Source of the DNA: Pleomorphomonas sp.
GTDB taxonomy: Bacteria; Pseudomonadota; Alphaproteobacteria; Rhizobiales; Pleomorphomonadaceae
Assembly (NCBI GenBank): GCA_029976075.1
Contig: JARKNW010000001.1
Span: forward strand, 1 to 64,000
Length of the DNA stretch: 64,000 nt
Direction of reading: 5' to 3'
Numbering within the stretch: position 1 is the first letter of the stretch; the number at the start of each line of letters is the position of its first letter. Under the pieces are notes generated by a model that saw only the letters and a list, made by a program, of their open reading frames with translations, had not been told where the DNA came from and did no database searches. Position numbers and translations under genes: made by a program. Below, piece after piece: positions 1-10,232 of this stretch.

Positions 1-106
1 GCGCTTCGGTGATCGTCGCGAAGACCGCGTCGACGGCGGCACCGGCCTGCGCCTTGTTGAGCGACGCCTTCTCGGCGACCTGCGTGACCAGATCGTTCTT
101 GTTCAT
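1..106 (-). CDS. hupB: DNA-binding protein HU, N-terminal part (cut by window edge)
   Basis: The minus strand from 106 reads MNKNDLVTQVAEKA followed by SLNKAQAGAAVDAVF, the first helices of the HU/IHF family, a small nucleoid protein that bends DNA without sequence specificity. Only about 35 residues are present; the beta-arm lies beyond position 1. The ATG is preceded by a clear AAGGGA ribosome-binding site. It lies downstream of lon on the same strand, the usual alphaproteobacterial order. A terminator after lon at about 246-277 suggests its own transcript. Confidence 0.93.
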   Translation of the reverse strand, partial: MNKNDLVTQVAEKASLNKAQAGAAVDAVFATITEA

Positions 107-245
107 GTCGTGTCCCTTTGTCTGACTCTGTCGGTAGCGGACTTGCCGTGTAGCAGTAGCCCGTCACCCCGGCGGCACGTTTCCCGGATTTCCGGGGAAA
201 ATCAAGTGCGGAAAGACCGCTTATGCGCGATTTTTTGACCAGAGA

Positions 246-277
246 CAAAAAAGACCCGGGCTTTGCAGGCCCGGGTC
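246..277 (-). terminator. Rho-independent terminator after lon
   Basis: A perfect 9-bp stem (GACCCGGGC at 253-261 pairing with 269-277, 7-nt loop) is followed on the minus strand by a run of six T (252-247). It sits about 30 bases past the lon stop codon and separates lon from hupB. Confidence 0.88.
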
Positions 278-309
278 CCGAATTTGCTGGACAAGTGATC
301 AAACTTGTC

Positions 310-2742
310 TCAGTGCGCGGTGATCGACGTCAAATCGCCAGCATCGCCGTCCGCGACCGGCGCGGGCGCCACGTCCTTCGATTCGTCCCATGAAATAGGC
401 TCCAGAGGCCGCACGAGAGCCACCTTCAGAACATCGTCCATGTGGGCGACCGGAATGACTTCCATGTCGTTCCGAACGTTATCGGGAATCTCGGCGAGAT
501 CCTTGGCATTCTCGTCGGGAATCAGCACCGTCTTGATGCCGCCACGGTGAGCGGCAAGCAGCTTCTCCTTGAGACCGCCGATCGGCAGCACGCGGCCACG
601 CAGCGTGATCTCGCCGGTCATGGCAACGTCATGTCGGACGGGCACCCCGGTCATCACCGACACGATCGACGTGACCATGGCGATACCGGCCGACGGACCA
701 TCCTTCGGCGTCGCGCCTTCCGGCACGTGCACGTGGATGTCGCGCTTGTCGAACAACGGCGGCTCGATGCCGAAATCGACAGCGCGCGAACGGACATAGG
801 AAGCTGCCGCCGAGATCGATTCCTTCATCACGTCCTTGAGGTTGCCCGTCACCGTCATGCGGCCCTTGCCAGGCAAGCGCACGCTTTCGATGGTCAGCAA
901 CTCACCGCCGACTTCCGTCCAGGCAAGGCCGGTGACCACGCCAACCTGATCGGTGCCCTCAGCCTCGCCATGCCGGAAACGCGGCACGCCAAGATACTGT
1001 TCAACCTTTTCGGGCGTCACCGTGATCGACTTCACCGTACCCTTCGACTTCTGGAGTTCGGTCACCGCCTTGCGGGCGAGCGACATCATCTCGCGGTCGA
1101 GGTTACGGACACCGGCCTCTCGGGTGTACTGACGGATCACCGAGCGGATGGCATCGTCGGTGATCTCGTATTCGCCAGCCCTGAGGCCATGGTCGGCGAT
1201 CGACTTGGGCAGCAGGTGCCGCTTGGCGATCTCGACCTTTTCGTCCTCGGTGTAGCCGGCAATACGAATGATCTCCATGCGGTCCATCAACGGGCCGGGG
1301 ATGTTCAGCGTGTTGGCGGTCGTCACGAACATCACGTCCGAAAGATCGTACTCGACCTCAAGGTAGTGGTCCATGAAAGTGTGGTTCTGCTCGGGATCCA
1401 GAACCTCCAGCAGCGCCGATGACGGGTCGCCACGGAAATCCATACCCATCTTGTCGATCTCATCGAGCAGGAACAGGGGATTGGACTTCTTGGCCTTCTT
1501 CATCGACTGGATGACCTTGCCAGGCATCGAACCGATGTAGGTGCGGCGATGCCCACGGATCTCCGCTTCGTCACGCACGCCACCCAGCGACACGCGCACG
1601 TACTCGCGCCCCGTCGCCTTGGCGATCGACTTGGCGAGCGAGGTCTTGCCGACACCCGGAGGGCCGACGAGGCAGATGATCGGTCCCTTCAGCTTGTTGG
1701 CGCGGCTTTGCACCGCCAGATACTCGATGATTCGCTCCTTGACCTTGTCGAGGCCAAAGTGATCCTCGTTGAGCACCGCCTCGGCGTAAGCAAGGTCGTC
1801 GCGGGTCTTCGAACGGGCCTTCCAGGGGATACCCAGAATCCAGTCGAGGTAGTTGCGCACCACGGTGGCTTCGGCCGACATCGGCGACATCTGACGAAGC
1901 TTCTTCAGCTCGGCCGTCGCCTTCTCGCGCGCTTCCTTGGAGAGCTTGGTGCGCTTGATGCGCTCCTCGAGTTCGGCAAGCTCATCCTTGCCCTCCTCGC
2001 CGTCGCCAAGCTCCTTCTGGATCGCCTTCATCTGCTCGTTGAGATAGTACTCGCGCTGCGTCTTCTCCATCTGCCGCTTGACGCGGCTGCGGATGCGCTT
2101 TTCCACCTGCAATACGGAGATCTCGCTCTCCATGAGCCCCAGGACGCGCTCGAGCCGTTCGACCACCGACTTCAGAGACAGGACTTCCTGCTTCTCGGAG
2201 ATCTTGACGGCGAGATGGCTGGCAATGGTGTCGGCAAGCTTGGCGTAGTCCTCGATCTCCTTGATGGTGCCGAGCACCTCCGGAGAGACCTTCTTGTTCA
2301 GCTTGACGTAGTTGTCGAACTCAACGAGCACGGAACGCGCCAACGCCTCGACCTCGACACGGTCGCTCTCGACTTCTTCGATCGGGCGCACTTCCGCTTC
2401 GAAATAGTCGGTACGATCGATGAAATTGACGACCTCGGCCCGACGCGCGCCTTCGACGAGCACCTTCACCGTTCCGTCGGGCAGCTTGAGCAGCTGAAGT
2501 ACCGTGGCAAGCGTACCCACTGTGTAGATATCGGCAGAGGTCGGATCGTCGTCAGAGGCGTTCTTCTGCGTCGCTAGCAGGATCTGCTTGTCGGCCGTCA
2601 TCACCTCTTCGAGGGCGCGAATGGACTTCTCGCGACCGACGAACAGCGGCACGATCATGTGCGGGAAAACGACGATGTCGCGAAGCGGCAGGACTGGGAA
2701 GACGTCCCGTTCGGCGCCGGTCGCTGGAGTGGATGCGGCCAT
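310..2742 (-). CDS. lon: ATP-dependent protease La (Lon)
   Basis: Cytoplasmic homo-hexameric AAA+ protease that degrades misfolded and regulatory proteins. The order seen is an N-terminal substrate-binding domain starting [17 protein letters not shown], a long coiled-coil middle, Walker A GPPGVGKT with its lysine near residue 366, Walker [10 protein letters not shown], and the C-terminal protease domain with the Ser-Lys dyad: Ser in PKDGPSAG (about 684) and Lys in GLKEKLL (about 727). The chosen start gives 810 residues, normal for the family. It begins MAASTPATG and has AGAAAGGA-like Shine-Dalgarno bases (AGAAAGGA) 8 bases upstream. A reading that opens 59 codons earlier adds only low-complexity Arg/Pro-rich sequence and is rejected. 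Confidence 0.98.
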   Translation of the reverse strand: MAASTPATGAERDVFPVLPLRDIVVFPHMIVPLFVGREKSIRALEEVMTADKQILLATQKNASDDDPTSADIYTVGTLATVLQLLKLPDGTVKVLVEGARRAEVVNFIDRTDYFEAEVRPIEEVESDRVEVEALARSVLVEFDNYVKLNKKVSPEVLGTIKEIEDYAKLADTIASHLAVKISEKQEVLSLKSVVERLERVLGLMESEISVLQVEKRIRSRVKRQMEKTQREYYLNEQMKAIQKELGDGEEGKDELAELEERIKRTKLSKEAREKATAELKKLRQMSPMSAEATVVRNYLDWILGIPWKARSKTRDDLAYAEAVLNEDHFGLDKVKERIIEYLAVQSRANKLKGPIICLVGPPGVGKTSLAKSIAKATGREYVRVSLGGVRDEAEIRGHRRTYIGSMPGKVIQSMKKAKKSNPLFLLDEIDKMGMDFRGDPSSALLEVLDPEQNHTFMDHYLEVEYDLSDVMFVTTANTLNIPGPLMDRMEIIRIAGYTEDEKVEIAKRHLLPKSIADHGLRAGEYEITDDAIRSVIRQYTREAGVRNLDREMMSLARKAVTELQKSKGTVKSITVTPEKVEQYLGVPRFRHGEAEGTDQVGVVTGLAWTEVGGELLTIESVRLPGKGRMTVTGNLKDVMKESISAAASYVRSRAVDFGIEPPLFDKRDIHVHVPEGATPKDGPSAGIAMVTSIVSVMTGVPVRHDVAMTGEITLRGRVLPIGGLKEKLLAAHRGGIKTVLIPDENAKDLAEIPDNVRNDMEVIPVAHMDDVLKVALVRPLEPISWDESKDVAPAPVADGDAGDLTSITAH

Positions 2743-2962
2743 GGGGTGGTTCCTTTCTGGTGGCCCGCCGGATCGGCCTTTCGGCACCGGCGTCCGTCGC
2801 ACGCGGTTTTCGGCAAGGGTCACCAGCCGGAAGGCCGGAAACCCCGGTTCGGCAACGGGTGCGAGGATCGATGGAAATGATCCGCTGTCTGGCCGTCCGC
2901 TTCGCCCCATGGTGGGCACGAAATGAGACGCCTTCCCGTTTCCGTCGCCGCCGCGTAAGCGG

Positions 2963-2993
2963 ATACATGGATCGCGGCGACTGTGCTTTCAAG
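2963..2993 (-). promoter_or_regulatory. Candidate sigma32 (RpoH) promoter of lon
   Basis: On the minus strand CTTGAA (2993-2988) is separated by exactly 17 bases from CCATGTAT (2970-2963). This resembles the alphaproteobacterial heat-shock promoter (CTTGAA/C, 17-18 bases, CCTATAT-like). Lon is a classical heat-shock gene. The start point would fall near 2955, leaving a leader of roughly 210 bases before the ATG at 2742. The rest of the 353-base lon-clpX interval (2743-3095) holds the clpX terminator and no gene I can support. Confidence 0.55.
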
Positions 2994-3054
2994 GCCTTGA
3001 CACGAAAGCGTCATTGGCCCGACGCACGACGCTCCCGGCTCCTCGGAACCGGGA

Positions 3055-3086
3055 AAAGCGGGCGGCAAAAACTCCCTCGCCGCCCG
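3055..3086 (-). terminator. Terminator after clpX
   Basis: CGGGCGGC (3059-3066) pairs perfectly with GCCGCCCG (3079-3086). On the minus strand the hairpin is followed by CTTTTCCC. It begins about 10 bases past the clpX stop. A second GC-rich hairpin (CCCGG...CCGGG, about 3034-3053) follows directly. Confidence 0.7.
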
Positions 3087-3095
3087 GGAAATCTG

Positions 3096-4358
3096 TCAGG
3101 CACCGGTTCCCGTATCGTCGAGCCGCTCGCCATAGACGTAGATAGGCTTGGCCTTGCCGGCGATCACGTCCGCGGAAATCACCACTTCCGTCACGTCTTC
3201 GAGGTTCGGCAGCTCGTACATCGTCTCGAGCAGGATGCCCTCCATGATGGAGCGGAGGCCGCGAGCGCCAGTCTTGCGATCGATCGCCTTGCGAGCGATG
3301 GCAGAGAGCGCATCGTCCTGGAAGGACAACTTGACGTTCTCCATCTCGAACAGGCGCTGATACTGCTTGACCAGAGCGTTCTTGGGCTCGGTGAGAATGA
3401 TCACCAGCGCCGCTTCGTCGAGATCCTCCAGGGTGGCAAGCACCGGCAGGCGGCCGACGAACTCCGGGATCAGCCCGAACTTCAGAAGGTCTTCCGGCTC
3501 CACCTGGGCGAACAGTTCGCCGGTGCGCCGATCCTCGGGGGCTGCCACCTGTGCCTGGAAGCCGATCGAAGTCGACTTGCCGCGCGCCGAGATGATCTTC
3601 TCGAGACCAGCAAAGGCGCCACCACAGATGAACAGGATGTTGGTCGTGTCGACCTGCAGGAACTCCTGCTGCGGATGCTTGCGTCCACCCTGCGGCGGAA
3701 CCGAAGCCACCGTGCCTTCCATGATCTTCAGGAGGGCCTGCTGCACGCCCTCACCCGACACGTCGCGCGTGATCGACGGGTTGTCGGACTTGCGGGAGAT
3801 CTTGTCGACCTCGTCAATGTAGACGATGCCGCGCTGGGCGCGCTCGACATTGTAGTCAGCGGCCTGAAGCAGCTTCAGGATGATGTTCTCGACGTCTTCG
3901 CCAACGTAACCGGCCTCGGTCAGCGTTGTCGCGTCGGACATGGTGAAGGGCACGTCGATGATGCGAGCCAGCGTCTGGGCAAGCAGCGTCTTGCCCGAAC
4001 CGGTCGGGCCGATCAGCATGATGTTCGACTTGGCCAGCTCGACGTCGTTGTTCTTCGTCGCGTGGTTGAGGCGCTTGTAGTGGTTGTGGACAGCCACCGC
4101 CAGAACCTTCTTGGCCTTGTCTTGGCCGATGACGTAGTCGTCAAGCACCTTGCGGATTTCCGAAGGCGTCGGAACACCATCTCGCGATTTCACGAGATTG
4201 GACTTCGACTCCTCTCGGATGATGTCCATGCAGAGCTCAACGCATTCATCACAGATGAACACCGTCGGTCCCGCGATGAGCTTGCGGACTTCGTGCTGGC
4301 TCTTGCCGCAGAACGAACAATAGAGGGTGTTCTTCGACTCGCCGCTAACCTTGGTCAT
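3096..4358 (-). CDS. clpX: ClpXP unfoldase subunit ClpX
   Basis: AAA+ ATPase that recognises, unfolds and threads substrates into ClpP; in alphaproteobacteria it drives cell-cycle proteolysis. The protein is 420 residues, the usual length. It has the N-terminal C4 zinc finger (CSFC near residue 14 and CDEC about 20 further on), Walker A GPTGSGKT, Walker B VYIDEVDK, the RGVQ-type pore region GEGVQQALL, and the IGF-loop segment TSIGFQAQ that docks on ClpP. The start [10 protein letters not shown] was chosen because the zinc domain begins there; a further 40 upstream codons are non-homologous. It lies 200 bases downstream of clpP on the same strand. Confidence 0.98.
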   Translation of the reverse strand: MTKVSGESKNTLYCSFCGKSQHEVRKLIAGPTVFICDECVELCMDIIREESKSNLVKSRDGVPTPSEIRKVLDDYVIGQDKAKKVLAVAVHNHYKRLNHATKNNDVELAKSNIMLIGPTGSGKTLLAQTLARIIDVPFTMSDATTLTEAGYVGEDVENIILKLLQAADYNVERAQRGIVYIDEVDKISRKSDNPSITRDVSGEGVQQALLKIMEGTVASVPPQGGRKHPQQEFLQVDTTNILFICGGAFAGLEKIISARGKSTSIGFQAQVAAPEDRRTGELFAQVEPEDLLKFGLIPEFVGRLPVLATLEDLDEAALVIILTEPKNALVKQYQRLFEMENVKLSFQDDALSAIARKAIDRKTGARGLRSIMEGILLETMYELPNLEDVTEVVISADVIAGKAKPIYVYGERLDDTGTGA

Positions 4359-4558
4359 CCAATCATTCCCGCTCGGTTGACGGACGGCCCGCTGCTCGCC
4401 AAGGCGAGTACCGAACCGAACCTTCCCTCTTGATCCCTTCCTCAGTGACGGCATCCGCCGGAACCACCACCTGCGCATGTTGCGCCAGAAGGACTCAAGA
4501 TAGCTTTAACGTACCGATCTCAAAGCGCCGCCGCCTCCGGCGCCGGCAAACCTCTTTC

Positions 4559-5185
4559 TCAGGGCAGCTCTGGAGTTGCCCGCTTCGTGATGACGTCGTC
4601 GACAAGGCCAAATGCCTTGGCCGCCTCGGCATCCATGAAGTTGTCGCGCTCAAGCGCTTCCTCGACCGCTGCAAGATCCCTGCCAGTGTGCTGGACGTAG
4701 ATCTGGTTGAGTCGGCGCTTCAGCTTCAGAATTTCCTGGGCGTGCAGCATGATGTCCGCCGCCTGACCACGGAATCCGCCTGAAGGCTGATGAACCATGA
4801 TACGCGCATTCGGCAGCGAGAACCGCATGCCCGGCTCACCGGCGGCAAGCAGCAGCGACCCCATCGAGGCAGCCTGGCCGATGCAGAGCGTCGCCACCTT
4901 GGGACGAATGAACTGCATCGTGTCGTAGATGGCGAGGCCGGCCGTCACATAACCGCCGGGAGAATTGATGTATAGGGAGATCTCCTTGTTGGGATTCTCC
5001 GACTCGAGGAACAGGAGCTGGGCGCTGACCAGCGTCGCGACGCCGTCATCGATGCCGCCTGTAATGAAGATGATCCGCTCCTTGAGGAGGCGCGAGAATA
5101 TATCATAGGCGCGCTCGCCACGGTTCGTCTGCTCGACGACCATCGGAACCAGCGTGCTCATGGTGAAATCGACAGGATCCTTCAT
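4559..5185 (-). CDS. clpP: ClpP serine protease subunit
   Basis: Tetradecameric peptidase of ClpXP and ClpAP. Its 208 residues carry the catalytic Ser in GQAASMGS (Ser107), His in MVHQPSGG (His132) and Asp in ERDNF (about 181), plus the SPGG oxyanion loop. The start MKDPVDFTM has a GAGGGA site five bases upstream; an in-frame ATG 15 codons earlier lacks one. The N-terminal segment up to about residue 10 may be a propeptide. It is encoded between tig and clpX. Confidence 0.98.
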   Translation of the reverse strand: MKDPVDFTMSTLVPMVVEQTNRGERAYDIFSRLLKERIIFITGGIDDGVATLVSAQLLFLESENPNKEISLYINSPGGYVTAGLAIYDTMQFIRPKVATLCIGQAASMGSLLLAAGEPGMRFSLPNARIMVHQPSGGFRGQAADIMLHAQEILKLKRRLNQIYVQHTGRDLAAVEEALERDNFMDAEAAKAFGLVDDVITKRATPELP

Positions 5186-5465
5186 ACGTTCCCTCGGCGT
5201 TCGACGGACGAACCGCCCATCCTGACCCAACTTTGGGCCTTGCGGAGCAGCGGTGGCGTCGCCTGCAAATCACTCTTGCCGTGATCGTTACATCCCAACC
5301 CGGCACTTGGCTACACCAAAGCCTCTGAATTTTCGGTGCATGGTGTACGGCGTTTTCATGCCTCGCAAAGCCTGGGAAGAAAGCCTCCCCACGAAAGCCA
5401 CGTATGCATCGCCGGCAAACTCTGCAAGCGGCAGAGTCCTGTTGCAATGCAGATCGACACAAAAC

Positions 5466-5495
5466 GCAACGGGCCGGGGCGTCACCGCCCCGGCC
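5466..5495 (-). terminator. Terminator after tig
   Basis: A perfect 10-bp stem (GGCCGGGGCG at 5472-5481 with CGCCCCGGCC at 5486-5495, 4-nt loop) is followed on the minus strand by CGTTGCGTTTTG. It lies 35 bases past the tig stop. The remaining clpP-tig interval (5186-5471) must hold the clpP promoter but shows no reliable boxes and no gene. Confidence 0.72.
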
Positions 5496-5529
5496 GCGGA
5501 ATTCGTCACAGAAGATGCGAGGCGGCCGA

Positions 5530-6879
5530 TCAGACGGCCGGCTCCTCGTCTTCCTTGAACAGCTCTTCCTTGGTAACCGTCTTGTCGGTGACCTTGATGA
5601 GGCCGAGAAGAACGTCGACCACCTTCTCTTCGAACACCGGCGCCTGCAGCGAAGCAAGCGCATTGGCGTCACGGCGATAGAAATCGAACACGGCCTTTTC
5701 CTGGCCGGGGAACTGGCGGGCACGCTCGATCAGGGCGCGCTGCAGTTCCTGCTCGTTGACCTGCACCTTCTCGCGCTCGCCGAACTTCGACAGCACGAGA
5801 CCGAGACGGACGCGACGCTCGGCGATCTTGAGATAGTCGGCGCGAGCCTTCTCTTCGGTGGTGTCCTCGTCCTCGAAGGTCTTGCTGGCGGCCTTCATTT
5901 CGGCCTCGACCTGATTCCAGATGGCGTTGAACTCCTGCTCCACCAGCGTGGCCGGCAGTTCGAAGGAATACTGTCCGTCGAGGGCGTCGAGCAGCTGCCG
6001 CTTGACCTTCTGACGGGTCTGGGCACCGTTCTGGGACTCGATCTGCTGCTTGACGATGTCCTTCAGCGCGTCGAGGCTGTCCATGCCGAGCGTCTTGGCC
6101 CAGTCGTCATCGAGCTTCAGCTCGCCGGGGGCAGCAACTTCGAACACTTCGATATCGAAGGTCGCAAGCTTCCCGGCCAGATGCTTGGCCTGGTAATCCT
6201 CGGGGAAAGTCACCTCAATGACCTTCTTGTCGCCAACCTTGGCACCGATCAACTGCTCCTCGAAGCCGGGAATGAAACGCCCCTGGCCGAGGAAGATGGC
6301 GGCGCGGTCGTCGGCACCACCGTCAAAGGGTTCGCCGTCGATCTTGCCAAGATAGGAGATGGTCAGGCGGTCGCCCTTCTCGGCGGCGGCGCCTTCCTCG
6401 CGGGCAACGTAGGAACGGGCACCCTCGGCGATCTGGGTGAGGCGCTCTTCGACTTCCGAATCAGCCACCTCGACGACGGGACGCTCGATGGCGATGTCAT
6501 CGATCGGCGCCAGTTCGAACTGCGGCACGACCTCGTAGGAGATGTCGTAGGCGAGATCGAGATCGCCCGACAGGATTTTCTCGGCATCCTCGTCGGAGAG
6601 CTTGATCTGCGGCTGCATGGCAGCCTTCTCGGAGCGCTCTTCCAGGGCCTTGTTCGACGTCTCGCCAATCACGTTGTTGACGATCTCGGCCATGGCCGAC
6701 TTGCCATAGAGCTTCTTGAGGTGAGCCTTGGGAACCTTGCCCGGGCGGAAGCCGCGGATCTGGGCGCGCCCCTTGAGGTCCTCGAGATAGGCATCGAGCT
6801 TTTCGGCGAGTTCGGAGGCCGTGACAACGATCTTGAGCTCGCGCTTCAGGCCTTCGGTCGAGGTTTCAGTCACCTGCAT
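5530..6879 (-). CDS. tig: Trigger factor, ribosome-associated chaperone
   Basis: Binds the ribosomal exit tunnel and shields nascent chains; also a peptidyl-prolyl isomerase. Its 449 residues show the ribosome-binding signature GFRPGKVP (about 43-50) in the N-terminal domain, the FKBP-like domain (GDRLTISYLG through GRFIPGFEEQL, about 165-215) and the helical C-terminal chaperone arms. The acidic tail EELFKEDEEPAV is typical. The ATG at 6879 begins MQVTETSTEG, the family's normal N-terminus. Confidence 0.97.
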   Translation of the reverse strand: MQVTETSTEGLKRELKIVVTASELAEKLDAYLEDLKGRAQIRGFRPGKVPKAHLKKLYGKSAMAEIVNNVIGETSNKALEERSEKAAMQPQIKLSDEDAEKILSGDLDLAYDISYEVVPQFELAPIDDIAIERPVVEVADSEVEERLTQIAEGARSYVAREEGAAAEKGDRLTISYLGKIDGEPFDGGADDRAAIFLGQGRFIPGFEEQLIGAKVGDKKVIEVTFPEDYQAKHLAGKLATFDIEVFEVAAPGELKLDDDWAKTLGMDSLDALKDIVKQQIESQNGAQTRQKVKRQLLDALDGQYSFELPATLVEQEFNAIWNQVEAEMKAASKTFEDEDTTEEKARADYLKIAERRVRLGLVLSKFGEREKVQVNEQELQRALIERARQFPGQEKAVFDFYRRDANALASLQAPVFEEKVVDVLLGLIKVTDKTVTKEELFKEDEEPAV

Positions 6880-7048
6880 GGATGTTTTCTTTCGTCTCTA
6901 TTCCCGAGAACGCCTCGCGGACCTTTCCGGCGGTCTTCCCTGCCGGCCTGACCCTAAAGAGCGGTTCAATTCTGTCTTCACACCGGCGGGACGCCACGGA
7001 GGCGTACCTGACACCGACCGCATCACCCTCGATAACGGTGGGTAGATC

Positions 7049-7133
7049 TGGTGCGGGCGAAGGGACTTGAACCCCCACGGCTTGCGCCACTGGAACCTAA
7101 ATCCAGCGTGTCTACCAATTCCACCACGCCCGC
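7049..7133 (-). tRNA. tRNA-Leu (anticodon UAG)
   Basis: The minus strand folds as a class II tRNA of 85 nt including an encoded CCA. The acceptor GCGGGCG pairs with CGCCCGC, discriminator A. The anticodon stem CTGGA/TCCAG encloses TTTAGGT, giving anticodon TAG. A short variable arm follows, and the T arm carries GGTTCAAGTCC. It reads CUA and related Leu codons. It lies about 170 bases upstream of tig on the same strand. Confidence 0.97.
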
Positions 7134-7269
7134 GATCTAACCGCACCGACCATCGCCTCCGATGCTCGAAGCGGGGTCTCCATAGCAAACTTCCCCGCGC
7201 GTACAAAGCGAAAAGGGGAGGATTCGTCATGAACCTCCCCTTTGGTCGAGTTTGCCGGCTTTACAGAGC

Positions 7270-7797
7270 TCAGGGTGCGGGCTGAGCGGCGGCGGAAGCG
7301 GACGTCAGCGCGGCTCCCAACAGATCGAAACTGTCGTGGCCGGATGCCTTGGCAAGTCCGGCGACGGTGTCTTCCGCCGACCTGACCTCAACCCCGATCG
7401 CCTTGAGCCGCTCGGCAACCGTCGCCTCGTCCGTGCGAGCCAACGCGGCCAGCGCCGAGATCGAGGCGTTGTTGAGCGCGCCAAAGGCGGCCATGCGCGG
7501 GTTGCCGCCACTCGACGCCCCCGCTCCCCCATAGGCGAAGGCACCCGCGGCGGCGAGGCAGACGACCGTCGAAACCCACATGGCGGAGCGGCGGAAGTAG
7601 CCGACGAGCGTCCGCCAGTTGCGCCAGACATGCAGCACGAAGGGCACGATCAGCAGCATCGAGAGGATCTCGTGCATCTCGCGAAAATACTGATTGCCGA
7701 CACCGAAGAACAACGCAACGCCCGAGACCAGCGAGACTAGAAACAGCCAGGTGGTCAGTGGGGTGGCATAGCGCATGAGGACATCTTTGACGGACAT
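7270..7797 (-). CDS. DUF4405-type membrane protein with cytochrome-like N-terminal helices
   Basis: About 175 residues. Two N-terminal membrane helices (about 12-33 and 42-62) carry HEI and HVWRNW histidines, as in DUF4405 / small di-haem cytochrome-b-like proteins. A third helix (about 75-95) is followed by an Ala-rich soluble tail with helix-hairpin-helix-like text (LAALARTDEATVAERLKAIG). The ATG start gives MSVKDVLMRY; an in-frame GTG five codons earlier (7812) is possible, and neither has a strong ribosome site. Exact function unknown; electron transfer in the membrane is an inference from the histidines. Confidence 0.7.
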   Translation of the reverse strand: MSVKDVLMRYATPLTTWLFLVSLVSGVALFFGVGNQYFREMHEILSMLLIVPFVLHVWRNWRTLVGYFRRSAMWVSTVVCLAAAGAFAYGGAGASSGGNPRMAAFGALNNASISALAALARTDEATVAERLKAIGVEVRSAEDTVAGLAKASGHDSFDLLGAALTSASAAAQPAP

Positions 7798-7905
7798 GAC
7801 GGTCTCGATCACGGAAGGAATTTCGGGAAAACCCAGCCCCCTGGGTTCTCCTTCCTCCTACCACTCCGCTGCGCTTCGATCCTGTCGAGACCTTGCCGAA
7901 GTGTA

Positions 7906-8301
7906 TCAATCGGTATCGGGTTTCGTCCTGCGCTTGCGATCTGCCTTGCGAGCCTTCTCCTCCGCCTTGGCAGCCTCGTTGCGACGCGCAACGCCCACGG
8001 CGGCGCGACACCAGTCCACGAACTCGTCCTGCTCGTCGTAAAGCCGCTCAGGCGCGCGCCAATAGGGCATCTGCGCCGTACGGCCATCCTTGGTAGTGTA
8101 CTCGAACTGCGGGCATTCCTCGGCAACGAAGCGCGCGCGCGTCTCGTCGTCGACCTTGAAATAAAGGCTGCCGTCTATCTCCAGCGCGAACACCATGCCA
8201 TCCTGATAGATGGACAGCCCACCGAACATCTTGCGGAAGGTGACGCCGCCAAGCGGCTCCATCAGATCGCGCAGGAACTCCCGAAAGCCGTCATCCGCCA
8301 T
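7906..8301 (-). CDS. TfoX N-terminal-domain protein
   Basis: About 131 residues with the TfoX_N fold: FREFLRDLMEPLGGVTFRKMFGGLSIYQ split across the start, then GMVFALEIDG, LYFKVDD and MPYWRAPERLYDE. In gammaproteobacteria TfoX regulates competence; the short single-domain form common in alphaproteobacteria has no proven role. A Lys/Arg-rich tail (KAEEKARKADRKRR) could bind nucleic acid. The start at 8301 is preferred because GGGGGA lies a suitable distance upstream; ATGs at 8304 and 8313 are alternatives. It is encoded just downstream of tenA. Confidence 0.82.
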   Translation of the reverse strand: MADDGFREFLRDLMEPLGGVTFRKMFGGLSIYQDGMVFALEIDGSLYFKVDDETRARFVAEECPQFEYTTKDGRTAQMPYWRAPERLYDEQDEFVDWCRAAVGVARRNEAAKAEEKARKADRKRRTKPDTD

Positions 8302-8340
8302 CATTTCCCCCATCGAACGAAAGGGAACATAAGGCGAACA

Positions 8341-9003
8341 TCAACCCCTGTCGAGTCCCATTTGCCAGAAGGCAGCCTCAAGCCGACAGGCCTGGACGAA
8401 CAAGTCGCGGAGTTGACGGAAGCGCGCCTGTCCAACCTCCCCAGCGGCGAGCGCATCGAGATGGGCAATGGTCGCCGCGCCCACCGACTGGTAGCCCTCG
8501 GCGGAGTATTCGGCGATCCACGGCGCGTAGGGGTTTTCTGGCGATAGTGCGCCGGGGATACCGGCAAGACGCTTGCCGATCACCGCGTAGCCGATCATGC
8601 AGGGGGCGAGCGCCACGTGAAGATCGAGAAGATCGCCACGAACGCCCCAGTCGAGCACGAAGCGGGTATAGGCCGTGGTCGGCATATCCTCCTCGGCCGC
8701 CTCGAGATCGGCGGGGGCCAGCCCCCACCCGGCACAATACTTCACATGAAGCGCCATCTCGCCATCGAGAATCGCCCTGAGGCCGTCGAGACCGTAGCGC
8801 ATCTCCTCCATCGTCCGGCCTTTGTAGGCAGCAAGCGCATAGGCACGGGCGAACTGGATCAGGAAGAGATAGTCCTGGACGAGGTAGTGACGAAAGGCCG
8901 TCTCGGGCAGCGTGCCTGTCGCCATCATCTCCACGAAGGGATGCTCGACGTAAGCGCGCCAATCGTCGGCGCTGGCCTCCACGAGGCGGTCGAACAAGCT
9001 CAT
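8341..9003 (-). CDS. tenA: TenA-family aminopyrimidine aminohydrolase (thiaminase II)
   Basis: Salvages the thiamine pyrimidine by hydrolysing aminomethyl- or formylaminopyrimidine to HMP. Its 220 residues are all-helical with the family motifs: DYLF near residue 44, the nucleophile Cys135 in [10 protein letters not shown] (same position as in Bacillus TenA) and a C-terminal LEAAFWQM with the general-acid Glu. The ATG overlaps the tgt stop by four bases (ATGA, 9000-9003), so the two are likely translationally coupled although their pathways are unrelated. A thiamine-binding MTH1187 protein lies elsewhere in this window (40080). Confidence 0.92.
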   Translation of the reverse strand: MSLFDRLVEASADDWRAYVEHPFVEMMATGTLPETAFRHYLVQDYLFLIQFARAYALAAYKGRTMEEMRYGLDGLRAILDGEMALHVKYCAGWGLAPADLEAAEEDMPTTAYTRFVLDWGVRGDLLDLHVALAPCMIGYAVIGKRLAGIPGALSPENPYAPWIAEYSAEGYQSVGAATIAHLDALAAGEVGQARFRQLRDLFVQACRLEAAFWQMGLDRG

Positions 9004-10136
9004 CCGTTCTCTCCCCGCGCCCAGGCGGCCTTGGTCTCGGCCTTGAACTCTTCGAAGCGGCCCGCTTCGATGGCATCGCGAATGCCCTGCATCAACGACT
9101 GGTAATAGGCGACGTTGACCCAGGTGAGCAGCATGCCACCCAGCGCCTCGCCGGTGCGGACGAGGTGATGGATATAGGCGCGCGAATAGTCGCGGGCCGC
9201 CGGACAATCGGATGTCGGATCGATCGGTCGGGGATCATCCATGTGGCGGGCGTTCTTGAAGTTGAGCTTGCCGAACCGTGTGTAGGCAAGACCGTGACGG
9301 CCGGCTCGCGTCGGCATGACGCAATCGAACTGATCGATGCCGCGCGCCACGCTTTCGATGATGTCATCGGGCGTGCCGACGCCCATCAGATAGCGCGGCT
9401 TGTCGCTCGGCAGGATGGGATCGACGACGTCGATCATCTTCAGCATCACCGCCTGCGGCTCGCCGACAGCAAGTCCACCCACCGAGTATCCCTCGAAGGG
9501 CATGGCGGACAACTCGCCGGCACTGACCTCACGAAGGGCGGGCACGTCACCGCCCTGAACAATACCGTAGAGCCCCTGCCCTTTTTCAGGACCGCCCATC
9601 GCCTCGAACTTCTGGCGCGACCGCTCGGCCCAGCGCAGGCTGAGCCGCATGCCGCGCTCGACTTCCTTGGGTTCAGCGGGCAGACGGACACACTCGTCGA
9701 GCTGCATCTGGATATCGGAGCCGAGCAGCCCCTGAATCTCGATCGAGCGTTCCGGCGTCAGCTCGTGGCGGCTGCCGTCGATATGGCTCTGGAAGGTGAC
9801 ACCGCGTTCGTCCATCTTCCTGAGCTGGGCGAGCGACATCACCTGGAAACCGCCGCTATCGGTCAGAATGGTGCCGCTCCAAGTGGAGAACTTGTGCAAG
9901 CCGCCCAGCGCCGCCACCCGTTCGGCACCCGGGCGAAGCATCAGGTGATAGGTGTTGCCGAGGATGACGTCGGCGCCCGTCGCCTTCACGTCGTCCATGA
10001 ACATCGCCTTGACCGTGCCGAGCGTGCCCACCGGCATGAAGGCCGGCGTACGGACGACGCCATGTGGCGTGACGATCTCGCCGCGGCGCGCCCGACCGTC
10101 GGTCGCAAGCAGTCGGAAGGAAAAAGGCTGGGTCAT
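9000..10136 (-). CDS. tgt: tRNA-guanine transglycosylase (queuosine), zinc site degenerate
   Basis: Exchanges guanine-34 for preQ1 in GUN-anticodon tRNAs. Its 378 residues match full length, with [12 protein letters not shown] carrying the catalytic Asp, the specificity segment VGGLAVGE and [12 protein letters not shown]. The usual C-terminal CxCxxC...H zinc site is mostly lost: the positions read Ser309-x-Cys311-x-x-Ala314, and the expected His is Val340 (TWVNVAYY). I recall similar C-poor Tgt in rhizobia, so this is probably a lineage form rather than a dead gene, but that is from memory. It is followed with a four-base overlap by tenA. Confidence 0.95.
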   Translation of the reverse strand: MTQPFSFRLLATDGRARRGEIVTPHGVVRTPAFMPVGTLGTVKAMFMDDVKATGADVILGNTYHLMLRPGAERVAALGGLHKFSTWSGTILTDSGGFQVMSLAQLRKMDERGVTFQSHIDGSRHELTPERSIEIQGLLGSDIQMQLDECVRLPAEPKEVERGMRLSLRWAERSRQKFEAMGGPEKGQGLYGIVQGGDVPALREVSAGELSAMPFEGYSVGGLAVGEPQAVMLKMIDVVDPILPSDKPRYLMGVGTPDDIIESVARGIDQFDCVMPTRAGRHGLAYTRFGKLNFKNARHMDDPRPIDPTSDCPAARDYSRAYIHHLVRTGEALGGMLLTWVNVAYYQSLMQGIRDAIEAGRFEEFKAETKAAWARGENG

Positions 10137-10232
10137 CGGCTATGCTTTCGGCGAAAGAGCGGCTGTCCCCGCGCATCAGCGCGAGGATTGCTGCCCGCCA
10201 ATAGCGAAAAACACCGCCGGCAACAATGTCTG

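Noticed and set aside
442-2577. Long plus-strand reading frames opposite lon
   Set aside because: They mirror the lon codons in high-GC DNA, lack ribosome sites and show His/Arg-rich nonsense sequence.
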